In this document: positions 1 to 6,441 of the stretch, in pieces
Numbering within the stretch: position 1 is the first letter of the stretch
Layout: each line of letters starts with the position of its first letter
DNA from: Bacillota bacterium
GTDB taxonomy: Bacteria; Bacillota; Clostridia; Lachnospirales; Lachnospiraceae
Length of the DNA stretch: 15,488 bases
Assembly (NCBI GenBank): GCA_023386315.1
Contig: JAEWJZ010000022.1
Location: 1-15,488 of the forward strand
Reading direction: 5' to 3'
The notes under the pieces: generated by a model
Told to the model about the DNA's origin: nothing
Database searches by the model: none
The model's input: the letters and a program-made list of their open reading frames with translations, nothing else
Program-made: the position numbers and the translations under genes

Positions 1-110
1 GCTGCAGATACACCAAATTCTTCCTCACATGCCTTTACTAATTCGTTTAATTCTAATACAGATAATTCTTTGATCGCTTCGATAAATTCAGCTGTTGTTA
101 ACTTTGCCAT
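1..110 (-). CDS. rplL: Ribosomal protein L7/L12, N-terminal part (gene runs off the window)
   Basis: L7/L12 is the multi-copy stalk protein of the large subunit that binds L10 through its N-terminal domain and recruits translation GTPases. Only the first 36 residues are inside the window; they begin [20 protein letters not shown] and continue with [17 protein letters not shown], the typical N-terminal dimerisation/L10-binding helices. The ATG at 108-110 is supported by a GGAGG site at 120-124, nine bases upstream. It follows rplJ, with a 121-base spacer that contains one copy of an intergenic repeat (148-233). It is presumably co-transcribed with rplJ from the promoter at 1022-1050. Confidence 0.93.
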   Translation of the reverse strand, partial: MAKLTTAEFIEAIKELSVLELNELVKACEEEFGVSA

Positions 111-147
111 GATAATATACCTCCGTAATTAATATGTTTGATTTTTT

Positions 148-233
148 AATGGAAGTTCAGCTCGCCTTTGGCTCACTGAACAGCTAATTTTCTAAATTCA
201 AGCTGCGCTTCGCTTGCTTTCATTAAGAAAATT
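148..233 (-). repeat. Intergenic repeat copy 1 (rplJ-rplL spacer)
   Basis: One of three related elements of about 87 nt in this operon (others at 793-880 and 1830-1917). Read on the minus strand it begins AATTTTCTTA, contains GTTCAGTGAGCC, and ends CTGAACTTCC. In this copy GTTCAG and CTGAAC can form a perfect 6-bp stem with an inner GCC/GGC pairing. The outer end of the element coincides with the TAA stop of rplJ. No open reading frame or known family was recognised. Confidence 0.75.
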
Positions 234-726
234 ATGCTTCTGCGCCCTGTCCGTCTGCAATCTGCTTGAGAACACGTGCAAAGTTTGTGATAGGAGACTG
301 GATGCTTCCCAGTAACTTTCCAAGAAGAATTTCTCTGGAAGGAATGCTGGAGATCTTCTCCATAGCTTTTGCATCATAGAAAATGCCTTCTACAACACCG
401 CCCTTGATTTCAAGAGCAGGAGCTGTCTTAGCGAATTCAGCCAGGATTCTTGCTGGAGCTGTTGCATCTGTCTTGGATACAGCAATTGCTGTAGGTCCTT
501 CCAGAACCGGATCCAGAGCTTCAAACGCTGTTCCCTTAGCAGCAAAACGGATCATGGTATTCTTATATACCTTGTAAGAAATTCCAGCCTCTCTTAACTT
601 CTTACGGAGATCTGTATCCTGAGCAACTGTGATACCACGGTAGTCTACAACAACTGCGGTCTCAGCGCCTTCCAGTAATTCCTTAATCTCGCTTACTACT
701 GGCTGTTTTAATTCAACTTTTGCCAT
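232..726 (-). CDS. rplJ: Ribosomal protein L10
   Basis: L10 anchors L7/L12 dimers to the ribosomal stalk base. The 164-residue product matches the family length. It shows the recognisable N-terminal rRNA-binding domain, with VVVDYRGITVAQDTDLRKKL (about 25-44), YKVYKNTM (51-58) and a C-terminal helix for L7/L12 binding. The ATG at 724-726 has AGGAGGT about nine bases upstream. The gene lies downstream of a consensus promoter (1022-1050), an L10-type leader (923-1010) and an attenuator (885-922). In the Bacillota this arrangement gives autoregulation by the L10-L7/L12 complex; here that is inferred from the layout. A copy of the intergenic repeat (793-880) lies between the attenuator and the ribosome-binding site. 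Confidence 0.97.
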   Translation of the reverse strand: MAKVELKQPVVSEIKELLEGAETAVVVDYRGITVAQDTDLRKKLREAGISYKVYKNTMIRFAAKGTAFEALDPVLEGPTAIAVSKTDATAPARILAEFAKTAPALEIKGGVVEGIFYDAKAMEKISSIPSREILLGKLLGSIQSPITNFARVLKQIADGQGAEA

Positions 727-792
727 TATGGTTTACCTCCTGTTTAGTCTAAGCCCTGCAGCTGCCTGCAAAAGCCTGTTCGTATAAACTGC

Positions 793-880
793 AAAGGAAG
801 TCCGATTAGCCTCACGGCTAACTGAACGGCTATTTCCCCGAACTCAGCCCATGCTTACGCCTGACCTCACTCAGAAAAAT
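793..880 (-). repeat. Intergenic repeat copy 2 (between L10 attenuator and rplJ)
   Basis: Second copy of the operon repeat of about 87 nt. Minus strand: it starts ATTTTTCTGA, contains GTTCAGTTAGCC, and ends TCGGACTTCC. Its core forms a 6-bp stem, TTAGCC/GGCTAA, around a four-base loop. It aligns almost without gaps to the copies at 148-233 and 1830-1917. Unlike those it does not begin at a stop codon, but just after the U-tract of the L10 attenuator. Confidence 0.75.
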
Positions 881-884
881 ATAC

Positions 885-922
885 CAAAGAAAAACCTCTC
901 CGCCAAATGGACAGAGAGGTTT
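885..922 (-). terminator. L10-leader intrinsic terminator (attenuator)
   Basis: On the minus strand AAACCTCTC and GAGAGGTTT (892-900 with 914-922) form a perfect 9-bp stem with a 13-base loop, followed directly by TTTTTCTTT. It lies between the rplJ promoter and the rplJ start, so it can stop transcription before rplJ-rplL. This is the expected position and form for L10-mediated attenuation. Confidence 0.85.
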
Positions 923-1010
923 ACAATTCATTTACACAAAATGATTCTTGCATATTCCTCGGCAGGCGTTATCACCTTATGCCTTGCGGCACCTGCTGTC
1001 TTCGGCAGTC
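923..1010 (-). ncRNA. Ribosomal protein L10 leader RNA
   Basis: The leader begins a few bases after the predicted transcription start. On the minus strand it contains a GCAGG (992-996) / CCTGC (962-966) stem enclosing a small GCC-GCAA-GGC hairpin (981-990), followed by an A/U-rich linker and then the attenuator. Position (upstream of rplJ), size and a following terminator match the L10 leader family known from Bacillota, in which L10(L12)4 binding favours termination. The identity is inferred from context and these stems; a covariance-model search was not possible. Confidence 0.75.
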
Positions 1011-1021
1011 AATACTTAATT

Positions 1022-1050
1022 AGTATAACATTATTTATAATACATGTCAA
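1022..1050 (-). promoter_or_regulatory. Sigma-A promoter for rplJ-rplL
   Basis: Minus-strand TTGACA (1045-1050), a 17-base spacer and TATACT (1022-1027). The -35 box is perfect and the -10 box differs from consensus at one position. Predicted start of transcription is near 1015, so the RNA begins with the L10 leader. The promoter lies just after the rplA stop codon. Confidence 0.88.
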
Positions 1051-1063
1051 CCACAAAGCAAAA

Positions 1064-1759
1064 TTAGCTCATTAACTTTGCTACATTCAGCTTTACGCCA
1101 GGTCCCATGGTGGAAGCAAGGGTAACGCTCTTTAAATAAGCACCTTTAACTGTACTTGGTTTTGCTTTAACGATTGCATCAACAAGCGTCTGGAAGTTGT
1201 CCGCTAACTGTTCTTCTGTAAAAGAAGCTTTTCCAACTGGCACGTGGATAATATTTGTTTTATCAAGTCTGTACTCAACCTTACCAGCTTTGATATCATT
1301 GATTGCTTTTGTTACATCCATGGTAACGGTACCAGCTTTTGGGTTTGGCATTAAGCCCTTAGGTCCAAGGACACGTCCTAAACGACCAACTACACCCATC
1401 ATGTCTGGAGTAGCAACAACTACATCAAAATCCAGCCAGCCTTCGTTCTGGATCTTCGGAATTAATTCCTCTGCTCCAACGAAATCTGCTCCTGCAGCCT
1501 GTGCCTCATCAGCCTTAACACCCTTAGCGAAAACTAAGATGCGAACAGTCTTACCTGTACCGTGAGGAAGAACTACGGCACCACGGATCTGCTGGTCTGC
1601 GTGACGTCCGTCACAGCCGGTTCTGATATGAGCTTCAATGGTTTCATCAAATTTAGCACTTGCATTCGTCTTAACTAAAGAGATTGCTACTGGTGCATCG
1701 TAGAGAACAGCACGATCTACTGTCTTAGCTGCCTCTGCGTATCTTTTTCCTCTTTTCAT
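1064..1759 (-). CDS. rplA: Ribosomal protein L1
   Basis: L1 forms the mobile L1 stalk at the E site and in many bacteria also represses its own operon by binding mRNA. The 231-residue product starts [20 protein letters not shown] and has the family signatures [14 protein letters not shown] and the [20 protein letters not shown] segment that binds RNA. The frame stays open a further 63 bases upstream, but those codons run through a conserved regulatory box. The ATG at 1757-1759 matches the family start and has AGGAGGT at 1768-1774, eight bases upstream. It follows rplK; the spacer holds repeat copy 3 and an L1-type box at 1776-1804. Expression is probably autoregulated at translation, since the box ends one base before the AGGAGGT ribosome-binding site. 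Confidence 0.96.
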   Translation of the reverse strand: MKRGKRYAEAAKTVDRAVLYDAPVAISLVKTNASAKFDETIEAHIRTGCDGRHADQQIRGAVVLPHGTGKTVRILVFAKGVKADEAQAAGADFVGAEELIPKIQNEGWLDFDVVVATPDMMGVVGRLGRVLGPKGLMPNPKAGTVTMDVTKAINDIKAGKVEYRLDKTNIIHVPVGKASFTEEQLADNFQTLVDAIVKAKPSTVKGAYLKSVTLASTMGPGVKLNVAKLMS

Positions 1760-1775
1760 TCTAAATAACCTCCTA

Positions 1776-1804
1776 GTGGTATTGTCGGGGATTTTCCCTC
1801 CCAC
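1776..1804 (-). promoter_or_regulatory. L1-binding-type mRNA box upstream of rplA
   Basis: Minus strand: GTGGGAGGG, then AAAA, then TCCCCGACAATACCAC (29 nt). It can fold into an outer GTGG/CCAC stem and an inner GGGA/TCCC stem, joined by an asymmetric loop with GA on one side and CGACAATA on the other. The GTGGGAG...ATACCAC pattern resembles the L1-binding region of 23S rRNA, which L1-regulated mRNAs are known to mimic. It sits one base before the AGGAGGT ribosome-binding site of rplA. A near-identical box is at 2365-2392. Confidence 0.7.
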
Positions 1805-1829
1805 GTTACAAAACTTCGCCATCCAAGAT

Positions 1830-1917
1830 AAAGGAAGTCCGATTTGCTTCGCGGCTCACCGAACGACATGAGTTACGAAACTCTGCCGGCGCTATACTTG
1901 GCTTTGCTAAGAAAATT
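1830..1917 (-). repeat. Intergenic repeat copy 3 (rplK-rplA spacer)
   Basis: Third copy of the element of about 87 nt. Minus strand: it starts AATTTTCTTA, contains GTTCGGTGAGCC, and ends TCGGACTTCC. Its first bases coincide with the TAA stop codon of rplK, in the same register as copy 1 with rplJ. It lies upstream of the L1 box and ribosome-binding site of rplA and leaves both intact. Confidence 0.75.
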
Positions 1918-2341
1918 AAGCCTCTACTGTGATACCCATACTTCTTGCGGTACCAGCGATCATGCTCATAGCTGCTTCAACAGATGCAGCATTTAAATCT
2001 GGCATCTTTAATTCAGCGATCTTCTGTAACTCAGCCTTGGAAATGGTAGCTACTTTTGTCTTGTTTGGAACTGCAGATCCTGATTTAAGCTTGCATGCTT
2101 TCTTCAGTAATACAGCAGCTGGCGGAGTTTTGGTTATGAAGCTGAAGCTTCTGTCCGCATAAACAGTAATAACAACCGGAATGATTAAATCTCCCTGGTC
2201 AGCTGTTCTTGCATTGAATTCTTTTGTAAACTGTACGATGTTCACACCATGCTGTCCAAGTGCCGGACCTACAGGAGGAGCTGGTGTAGCCTTTCCTGCT
2301 GGAATCTGCAATTTGATATATCCCGTTACTTTCTTTGCCAT
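1916..2341 (-). CDS. rplK: Ribosomal protein L11
   Basis: L11 binds the GTPase-associated centre of 23S rRNA. The 141-residue product begins [20 protein letters not shown] and contains [20 protein letters not shown], which is diagnostic. The proline-rich N-terminal domain is followed by the RNA-binding C-terminal domain ending SMGITVEA. The reading frame extends 63 bases upstream, but the family start and the AGGAGGTG at 2349-2356 fix the ATG at 2339-2341. It follows nusG after 85 bases that contain a small hairpin (2395-2414) and an L1-type box (2365-2392). Its stop codon coincides with the start of repeat copy 3. Confidence 0.97.
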   Translation of the reverse strand: MAKKVTGYIKLQIPAGKATPAPPVGPALGQHGVNIVQFTKEFNARTADQGDLIIPVVITVYADRSFSFITKTPPAAVLLKKACKLKSGSAVPNKTKVATISKAELQKIAELKMPDLNAASVEAAMSMIAGTARSMGITVEA

Positions 2342-2364
2342 AATTAGGCACCTCCTAAATAAAT

Positions 2365-2392
2365 GTGGTATTGTCGGGGATTTCCCTCCCAC
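2365..2392 (-). promoter_or_regulatory. L1-binding-type mRNA box upstream of rplK
   Basis: Minus strand GTGGGAGGG, AAA, TCCCCGACAATACCAC (28 nt): the same as the rplA box except for one A in the inner loop. It lies 8 bases upstream of the AGGAGGTG site of rplK. A further hairpin just upstream (arms 2395-2402 and 2407-2414, 8 bp with one wobble) may be part of the same leader. Role inferred: repression of rplK-rplA translation by free L1. Confidence 0.7.
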
Positions 2393-2426
2393 GAGCCTAT
2401 ACAACGGTATAAGCCGCTTTTACTTG

Positions 2427-2942
2427 TTACATCTTCTTTATCTCGCTGAAATTCAGTTCCACCGGTGTCTCCCGGCCAAACATCTCAACGTTAATGGTGA
2501 TGGTTTTCTTACCTTCGTTGATGGACTTGATAGCACCAACAGTATCCTTCCATGCACCGGAAGTTACCACAACGGTATCTCCCACTTCAAAGCCAACAAT
2601 GACTTCTTCATTCTTGAATCCAAGCTTCTGCATCTCATCTTCTGTCAGAGGAACCGGTTTTGATCCAGGACCTACAAAGCCTGTTACACCACGGGTATTA
2701 CGTACAACATACCATGTATCATCATTCATGACCATGTGAATCAGTACGTATCCGGGGAACATCTTTTTATCGGCCTTTTTTTCCACGCCATTCTTAAGCT
2801 CAATGACGGATTCAAGAGGAACCGATACTTCCAGAATCTGATCCTGCAAGTTTCTGTTTTCGATTGTTTTTTCAATGTCAACTTTTACTTTGTTTTCATA
2901 ACCTGAATAGGTATGGACTACATACCAATTTGCTTCTGACAT
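2427..2942 (-). CDS. nusG: Transcription elongation/termination factor NusG
   Basis: NusG binds RNA polymerase and modulates pausing, Rho action and transcription-translation coupling. The 171-residue protein has the NGN domain (about 1-110) with WYVVHTYSGYENKVK at the start and FPGYVLIHMVMNDDTWYVVR followed by TRGVTGFVGPGSKPVPL. A C-terminal KOW domain (about 117-171) contains FEVGDTVVVTSGAWKDTVGAI. Length and architecture are standard. The ATG is at 2940-2942, with AGGTG a few bases upstream. It lies 23 bases after secE and precedes rplK, the classic order. Confidence 0.97.
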   Translation of the reverse strand: MSEANWYVVHTYSGYENKVKVDIEKTIENRNLQDQILEVSVPLESVIELKNGVEKKADKKMFPGYVLIHMVMNDDTWYVVRNTRGVTGFVGPGSKPVPLTEDEMQKLGFKNEEVIVGFEVGDTVVVTSGAWKDTVGAIKSINEGKKTITINVEMFGRETPVELNFSEIKKM

Positions 2943-2965
2943 AAACTCACCTTAACCCTTACGAA

Positions 2966-3169
2966 TTATAAGATAAAACTGAGACCAAACTTGATGATCA
3001 GATCAAGAATCGCAATAATCAGTCCTAGAGCAATCGCAGATGACATAACAGCGATTGTTTGTTTCGTTACGGTTTCTTTGTCAGGCCAAACGATCTTGGC
3101 GAACTCAGATTTCAAACCTTTTACAAAGCTTTTTTTCTGAACTCCCTCGTTGTTCACTGTATCTCCCAT
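2966..3169 (-). CDS. secE: Preprotein translocase subunit SecE
   Basis: SecE is the small essential subunit that clamps SecY in the membrane channel. The 67-residue product is of the single-span Gram-positive type. It has an amphipathic segment FVKGLKSEFAKIVWPDKETV (about 15-34) with the conserved WP, followed by one hydrophobic helix (about 39-65). The ATG at 3167-3169 has AGGAGGC upstream. It lies 19 bases after rpmG and 23 bases before nusG, so all three are probably one transcript. Confidence 0.96.
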   Translation of the reverse strand: MGDTVNNEGVQKKSFVKGLKSEFAKIVWPDKETVTKQTIAVMSSAIALGLIIAILDLIIKFGLSFIL

Positions 3170-3188
3170 AATCTGCCTCCTAAACTAA

Positions 3189-3338
3189 TTACTTCGTTTC
3201 TTTGTGCATTGTATGGCTCTTACAGAATCTGCAATACTTCTTGGTTTCCATTCTGTCCGGATGAGTCTTCTTATCCTTGGTCATGTTGTAGTTACGCTGT
3301 TTACATTCAGTACATGCCAGTGTGATTTTTGTGCGCAC
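3189..3338 (-). CDS. rpmG: Ribosomal protein L33 (zinc-binding form)
   Basis: This small gene encodes 49 residues, beginning [18 protein letters not shown] and ending [11 protein letters not shown]. It carries the two CxxC pairs (CTEC, CRFC) of the zinc-binding L33 form, including the conserved YCRFCKSH near the C terminus. The start is GTG at 3336-3338, preceded by GGAGGTGG; no in-frame ATG gives the conserved N terminus, so GTG is the chosen start. It opens the rpmG-secE-nusG-rplK-rplA transcript from the promoter at 3447-3475, leaving a leader of about 100 nt. Confidence 0.94.
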   Translation of the reverse strand: MRTKITLACTECKQRNYNMTKDKKTHPDRMETKKYCRFCKSHTMHKETK

Positions 3339-3446
3339 GACTTCCACCTCCACTTAAATTATCGTTGTTGTGTTTTCAGTCCCTTTTTTAGCTGCAAGAA
3401 ATTTTGAGCATAAAAAAAAGACCTAAGCTCTTCCATTCGCCCAATT

Positions 3447-3475
3447 ACTATAACATACAGGACTGGATTCGTCAA
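3447..3475 (-). promoter_or_regulatory. Sigma-A promoter for rpmG-secE-nusG-rplK-rplA
   Basis: Minus-strand TTGACG (3470-3475), a 17-base spacer and TATAGT (3447-3452). Predicted transcription start is near 3440, giving a leader of about 100 nt. That leader contains a run of eight Us (3413-3420 region) preceded by only a weak 4-bp AAGA/TCTT stem, which I do not call a terminator. Confidence 0.85.
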
Positions 3476-3521
3476 TCTTTTTTTAGAAATACCTGCTAAA
3501 TTGTAGGATTCAGACATTATA

Positions 3522-3562
3522 ACACGGGAAACTTAAAAATGCAAGCCTAAAGTTTCCCGTGT
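3522..3562 (-). terminator. Terminator hairpin after rfbD
   Basis: A perfect 13-bp stem (3522-3534 with 3550-3562; arms ACACGGGAAACTT / AAGTTTCCCGTGT) with a 15-base loop starts six bases after the rfbD stop. On the minus strand it is followed by TATAATG rather than a long U-tract, so termination may be partly structure-driven. It separates the rfb operon from the ribosomal-protein promoter. Confidence 0.7.
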
Positions 3563-3568
3563 GTATGC

Positions 3569-4414
3569 TTAATACTCGATCTCTGTCAGATACCGTCTTA
3601 ACGCATCCTGCCAGGAAGGAAGCGGCTGAAAGCCATTCTCCTTCAGCTTATCTTTGCTCATTCTGCTGTTCATCGGACGTTTGGCCTTTACCGGGAACTG
3701 ATCAGAAGTAACCGGTTCAACCGTAACATTCATGCCTGCCTGTCTAAAGATTTCACCGGCAAATTCATACCAGCTGCAAAGTCCCTCATTGGTGGCATGG
3801 TAACGTCCGTATTTTTCCGTTTCAATCATATCCACCAGAAGGCGGGCAAGGTCAAATGTGTAAGTGGGAGAACCAACCTGATCGGCGACAACATTCAGTT
3901 TATCCCTGGTTTTTCCCAGATTAAGCATGGTCTTGATAAAGTTCTTGCCGTTTACGCCGAACACCCAGGCAATGCGTACAATAAAATACTTATCAAGGTT
4001 CTCTTCTACCTCCAGCTCCCCTTCATACTTCGTCTGTCCGTAAATATTTAACGGTTCTCTGTTATCATCAGGCATCCAGGGGCGGGTTCCCTGACCGTTA
4101 AATACGTAATCCGTACTGATATACATCATTGGGATATCAAGATCCCTGCACACTCTGGCGATGTTTCCGGTTCCCCTGGCATTGACATTCCTGCATAATT
4201 CCTCATTCTCTTCTGCAGCATCCACAGCTGTATAAGCAGCGCAATGAATGACTGCATCTGGAGCAGCTTCCCAGATTACCCGGTTTACACTTTCCTCATC
4301 CGTGATATCCATCTCTTCGATATCCACGCCCACTGCCTCATGGTTCCGTTTTTTCAGCTCATTTACTACGTCATATCCAAGCTGGCCCTTTACGCCAGTA
4401 ACTAATACTCTCAT
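3569..4414 (-). CDS. rfbD: dTDP-4-dehydrorhamnose reductase
   Basis: RfbD/RmlD catalyses the last step of dTDP-L-rhamnose synthesis, the NAD(P)H-dependent reduction of dTDP-4-dehydro-L-rhamnose. The 281-residue protein is an extended short-chain dehydrogenase. It has an N-terminal Rossmann motif TGVKGQLG (residues 6-13), YISTDYVFNG around the catalytic Ser/Thr (98-107), and YGQTK giving the YxxxK pair (Y125, K129). Length is normal for RmlD. The ATG at 4412-4414 has a GAGG-type site upstream. It is 25 bases after rfbB and is the last gene of rfbA-rfbB-rfbD. The product would feed rhamnose into surface polysaccharide; no glycosyltransferase genes are visible here. Confidence 0.95.
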   Translation of the reverse strand: MRVLVTGVKGQLGYDVVNELKKRNHEAVGVDIEEMDITDEESVNRVIWEAAPDAVIHCAAYTAVDAAEENEELCRNVNARGTGNIARVCRDLDIPMMYISTDYVFNGQGTRPWMPDDNREPLNIYGQTKYEGELEVEENLDKYFIVRIAWVFGVNGKNFIKTMLNLGKTRDKLNVVADQVGSPTYTFDLARLLVDMIETEKYGRYHATNEGLCSWYEFAGEIFRQAGMNVTVEPVTSDQFPVKAKRPMNSRMSKDKLKENGFQPLPSWQDALRRYLTEIEY

Positions 4415-4439
4415 CGCTGCCTCACTTTACGATTGGAAT

Positions 4440-5462
4440 TTATAAACGTTTTCCGTACATATTATCAAAATAATTCTGGTATTCTCCGTTTACAATATGC
4501 TTCCACCAGTCCTCATGATCCAGATACCACTGTATAGTCTGTCGGATTCCGGTGTCAAAATTATATTTTGGCTTCCAGCCAAGCTCTGTTTCCAATTTCT
4601 TCGGATCAATGGCGTAACGTCTGTCGTGACCTGGGCGGTCTGTTACATATTTGATTAAGCTTTCCGGTTTATCCAGTTCTCTTAAAATAGTCTTCACCAC
4701 TTCTAAATTGGTGCGTTCGTTATGTCCGCCTACATTATAGACTTCCCCTACTCTGCCTTCGTGAATGATTAGATCAATGGCCTCACAGTGATCAGATACA
4801 TGAAGCCAGTCTCTTACATTCTCTCCTGTTCCATACACGGGCAGATCCTCATCTGCCAGCGCGCGGCTGATAATTAACGGAATCAGCTTCTCCGGGAAAT
4901 GATACGGTCCATAGTTGTTGGAGCATCTGGAAATGGTAACAGGAAGTCCGAATGTTCTCTGGTATGCCAGAACGAATAAGTCAGCGCTGGCCTTTGATGA
5001 GGAATAAGGGCTTGATGTATGAAGCGGAGTTTCTTCTGTGAAAAATAAATCCGGCCGGTCAAGAGGCAGATCTCCATAAACCTCATCTGTAGAAACCTGA
5101 TGGTAGCGCTTGATTCCGTAGGTGCGGCATGCATCAAGCAGGGTTGTGGTACCCATAACATTGGTCCTTACAAAGCTTTCAGGATCAGTAATCGAACGGT
5201 CTACATGGCTTTCTGCTGCAAAGTTTACTATTACATCCGGTTTCTCTTTTTCAAATAAATCGAAGATAAATGTTCTGTCTGCAATGTCGCCCTTGATAAA
5301 ACGATAATTAGGTTTATCTTCCACAGGCTTTAAGGTCTCTAAATTTCCTGCATAGGTTAAAAGGTCCAGATTGATAATCTCATAATCCGGGTATTTATTT
5401 ACCATATGATGTACGAAGTTTCCGCCGATGAATCCAGCTCCTCCGGTAACGATTATTTTCAT
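4440..5462 (-). CDS. rfbB: dTDP-glucose 4,6-dehydratase
   Basis: RfbB/RmlB converts dTDP-glucose to dTDP-4-dehydro-6-deoxyglucose using bound NAD+. The 340-residue sequence has GGAGFIGGNF (7-16) for NAD binding and the catalytic T-D-E at 125-127 within VSTDEVYGDL. The YxxxK pair is Y153/K157 within YSSSKASAD. The C-terminal part, with NYGPYHFPEKLIPL and VYGTGENVRDWLHV, is typical of RmlB substrate binding. The ATG at 5460-5462 has an AAAGGAG site upstream. It lies 12 bases after rfbA. Confidence 0.97.
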   Translation of the reverse strand: MKIIVTGGAGFIGGNFVHHMVNKYPDYEIINLDLLTYAGNLETLKPVEDKPNYRFIKGDIADRTFIFDLFEKEKPDVIVNFAAESHVDRSITDPESFVRTNVMGTTTLLDACRTYGIKRYHQVSTDEVYGDLPLDRPDLFFTEETPLHTSSPYSSSKASADLFVLAYQRTFGLPVTISRCSNNYGPYHFPEKLIPLIISRALADEDLPVYGTGENVRDWLHVSDHCEAIDLIIHEGRVGEVYNVGGHNERTNLEVVKTILRELDKPESLIKYVTDRPGHDRRYAIDPKKLETELGWKPKYNFDTGIRQTIQWYLDHEDWWKHIVNGEYQNYFDNMYGKRL

Positions 5463-5474
5463 TGATTTGCTCCT

Positions 5475-6356
5475 TTACTTATCGATATATTTTCCTGCAA
5501 GCACATCCATCAGATACTGACCATACTGGTTCTTCTTTAATGGTTCAATACTCTTTTCCAGCTGATCCTTTGTGATCCAGTGGTTTAAATAAGCAATCTC
5601 TTCCAGACAGGCAAGTTTTCTGTGCTGATGGGTTTCCATGGTCCGGACAAAATTAGTGGCATCTACCAAAGACTCATGGGTCCCTGTATCAAGCCAGGTA
5701 AATCCCTGCCCCAGAAGCTCCACATCCAGCTTGCCCTCTTCCAGGTAAATGCGGTTTAAATCTGTAATCTCCAGTTCACCGCGGGCGGAAGGCTTTAGAT
5801 TCTTCGCATATTCCACAACTTTATTATCATAAAAATAAAGACCTGTCACGCAGTAATTGCTCTTTGGTGCAGACGGCTTCTCTTCAATGGAAACAGCCTT
5901 TCCTTCCGAATCAAACTCCACAATTCCAAAGCGTTCGGGATCATCCACGTAATAACCGAATACAGTGGCTCCATCCTTTTTATTTGCTGCATGAAGAAGA
6001 CGTTTTGTAAGACCGTGTCCTGCAAAGATGTTGTCTCCAAGAATCATGGCAACGCTGTCGTTTCCGATAAATTCCTCTCCTATGACAAAGGCCTGTGCAA
6101 GACCATCGGGAGATGGCTGTACAGCGTAGGATAACTGAATTCCGAACTGTGACCCGTTTCCTAACAACGCCTCAAACCTCGGTGTGTCATCCGGAGTGGA
6201 TATAATCAGAATATCCCGGATTCCTGCATTCATCAGAACAGAAAGCGGATAGTAAATCATGGGTTTATCATAAATAGGCAGTAACTGTTTGGACGTTACC
6301 ATGGTAAGCGGATACAGCCTGGTACCGGACCCCCCGGCAAGAATTATTCCCTTCAT
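5475..6356 (-). CDS. rfbA: Glucose-1-phosphate thymidylyltransferase
   Basis: RfbA/RmlA makes dTDP-glucose from dTTP and glucose 1-phosphate, the first committed step of dTDP-L-rhamnose synthesis and usually feedback inhibited by dTDP-rhamnose. The 293-residue protein has the nucleotidyltransferase signature [14 protein letters not shown] (5-18), [18 protein letters not shown] (22-39) and the metal-binding GDNIFAG segment. Length equals that of characterised RmlA enzymes. The ATG at 6354-6356 has a GGAGG site upstream. It is the first gene of the rfb operon and is preceded by an unusual long-spacer promoter with a dyad (6389-6419). Confidence 0.97.
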   Translation of the reverse strand: MKGIILAGGSGTRLYPLTMVTSKQLLPIYDKPMIYYPLSVLMNAGIRDILIISTPDDTPRFEALLGNGSQFGIQLSYAVQPSPDGLAQAFVIGEEFIGNDSVAMILGDNIFAGHGLTKRLLHAANKKDGATVFGYYVDDPERFGIVEFDSEGKAVSIEEKPSAPKSNYCVTGLYFYDNKVVEYAKNLKPSARGELEITDLNRIYLEEGKLDVELLGQGFTWLDTGTHESLVDATNFVRTMETHQHRKLACLEEIAYLNHWITKDQLEKSIEPLKKNQYGQYLMDVLAGKYIDK

Positions 6357-6388
6357 TATTTATTTCCTCCATATTCATTCATACTGCT

Positions 6389-6419
6389 ATCATAAAGGGT
6401 GACGTAACGTCACGGTCAA
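6389..6419 (-). promoter_or_regulatory. MerR-type long-spacer promoter with dyad operator, upstream of rfbA
   Basis: Minus-strand TTGACC (6414-6419) and TATGAT (6389-6394) are separated by 19 bases instead of 17. The spacer contains a perfect inverted repeat, GTGACGT-T-ACGTCAC (6399-6413), that abuts the -35 box. MerR-family activators are known to act by untwisting over-long 19-20 bp spacers through a dyad lying between the two boxes. The next gene upstream encodes a MerR-family protein, so it is the obvious candidate regulator; this link is inference. The promoter begins 22 bases after that gene's stop codon. Confidence 0.75.
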
Positions 6420-6441
6420 GTCTTTTTCTATTACTTTTTTC

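Noticed and set aside
851..1075. Plus-strand open frame of 74 codons across the L10 leader
   Set aside because: It is the reverse complement of the leader, attenuator and promoter; it has no ribosome-binding site or recognisable protein features.
1760..1822. Upstream in-frame extension of rplA
   Set aside because: The codons run through the L1-type box and ribosome-binding site; family N termini start at KRGKRY, and the same applies to the rplK extension at 2342-2404.
3410..3436. Eight-U stretch in the rpmG leader as a terminator/attenuator
   Set aside because: Only a 4-bp AAGA/TCTT stem precedes the U-tract, too weak to call.
4942..4950. GGAAGTCCG within rfbB, resembling the end of the operon repeat
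   Set aside because: Only nine bases match and the surrounding sequence is ordinary rfbB coding sequence.
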